Origin: a virus
Strand: one strand, 5' to 3'
DNA: 64,000 bases
IMG/VR virus record: IMGVR_UViG_3300032053_000011
Coordinates: 1-64,000 of that record
In this document: in pieces, positions 63,732-64,000 of the stretch
Layout: every line of letters starts with the position of its first letter
Numbering within the stretch: the first letter of the stretch is position 1
The notes under the pieces: model-generated
The model's database searches: none
Seen by the model: the letters and a program-made list of their open reading frames with translations, nothing else
Told to the model about the DNA's origin: nothing
Program-made: the position numbers and the translations under genes

Positions 63732-63760
63732 GCGCTATCACGATGCTAGCGCACGGTCAA
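63732..63760 (-). promoter_or_regulatory. Promoter with GCTAGC and inverted GATAGC
   Basis: Minus strand: TTGACC (63760-63755), 17 bp, TAGCGC (63737-63732). GCTAGC and GATAGC are 11 bp apart. The 130 bp up to 63624 hold only the possible leader peptide. Confidence 0.72.
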
Positions 63761-63764
63761 GTGC

Positions 63765-63959
63765 TCAGTTCGGCAGGCTGGTCTTCATGCGCGTCACGAA
63801 TGGATCGGGCAGTGCCACGAACACAGGAACTGGCTGGAGCTGAGATGCGAGCAACGACAGGCGTGATGCGCGCAGCGCGCGCCAACACGAGTCGCAATGG
63901 CGTGAACCCTCGATCGACGTTGTCGACGGGTTGGCACAACGACAGCAGCGCGCGTTCAT
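63765..63959 (-). CDS. Small zinc-ribbon-like protein
   Basis: 64 residues. CCRCANPSTT at the start and HCDSCW near residue 22 make a C-x-x-C ... C-x-x-C ribbon; the rest is hydrophobic and basic. ATGA overlap with the gene entering from beyond the window. Confidence 0.7.
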   Translation of the reverse strand: MNARCCRCANPSTTSIEGSRHCDSCWRALRASRLSLLASQLQPVPVFVALPDPFVTRMKTSLPN

Positions 63960-64000
63960 CGCGCGGCCTGCTTCTCGGACTTGTCGTCGAATACGACCGA
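63956..64000 (-). CDS. 3' end of a gene cut by the window edge
   Basis: Only the last 14 codons are visible (ending KSEKQAAR then TGA), overlapping the next start as ATGA. Identity cannot be judged. Confidence 0.6.
   Translation of the reverse strand, partial: SVVFDDKSEKQAAR

Noticed and set aside
1-64000. CRISPR arrays, insertion sequences, inteins, attachment sites or a replication origin.
   Set aside because: No regularly spaced direct repeats, transposase, integrase, intein motifs or iteron clusters were seen. The repeated GCTAGC pairs are promoter-linked, not arrays.

Overview
The window looks like accessory and early-gene DNA of a large double-stranded DNA tailed phage, or a phage-derived element, of a GC-rich bacterium. 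The evidence is an array of eight tRNA genes plus a ninth separate amber-suppressor tRNA, a Gp37/Gp68 (DUF5131) protein, an rIIA-like GHKL ATPase, a soluble lytic transglycosylase, a peptide deformylase, a truncated RadA-like ATPase, a PolB-type 3'-5' exonuclease, an HNH endonuclease, and dozens of short proteins packed end to end with ATGA, GTGA, TTGA, TAATG or TGATG start/stop overlaps. No terminase, portal, capsid, tail or polymerase gene was recognised, so the structural and replication modules must lie outside. The host cannot be named.

Layout. 1-4243: small unknown genes, a leftward deformylase operon and the first two members of a large paralogous family. 4255-6788: a rightward tRNA array (Ser, Lys, Val, Arg, Ile, Thr, Ile, Gln) interrupted by an HNH gene and followed directly by a small cytidine-deaminase-fold protein. 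6785-14770: a leftward run with thirteen tandem paralogues of the family, here called PLHLA after its N-terminal motif. 14819-27760: leftward operons with a DUF262 protein, an acetyltransferase, the amber-suppressor tRNA beside a Pth2-like gene, an M20 amidohydrolase (hydantoinase/carbamoylase type) and many zinc-ribbon proteins. 27853-38619: mostly leftward small genes, a DUF192 protein, a BtpA-like TIM barrel and the rIIA-like ATPase; a rightward peptidoglycan-binding membrane protein with two PLHLA genes sits at 34216-36118. 38664-48926: a GH64 glucanase, further PLHLA genes (40273-41501, 45883-48195), a lytic transglycosylase and a phosphodiester-glycosidase-like protein. 49038-64000: short rightward genes, then leftward operons with RadA, the exonuclease and conserved small phage proteins.

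Regulation can be read directly. Operon heads carry a sigma70-like promoter whose -10 box ends about 6-8 nt before the start codon, implying leaderless mRNAs; internal genes rely on overlap coupling and a few Shine-Dalgarno sites. Ten of these promoters also share twin GCTAGC-like hexamers spaced 11 bp apart within the promoter, which suggests one common regulator acting on one helical face.

Three systems deserve attention. Five of the nine tRNAs encode C at position 33, where U is nearly universal, and a deaminase-fold gene lies 3 nt behind the array, suggesting C-to-U tRNA editing or evasion of anticodon nucleases. About 24 PLHLA paralogues fill close to a fifth of the window. The twin-GCTAGC leaderless promoter set looks like a phage regulon. 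The first two functions are inferences; the sequence patterns themselves are directly visible.
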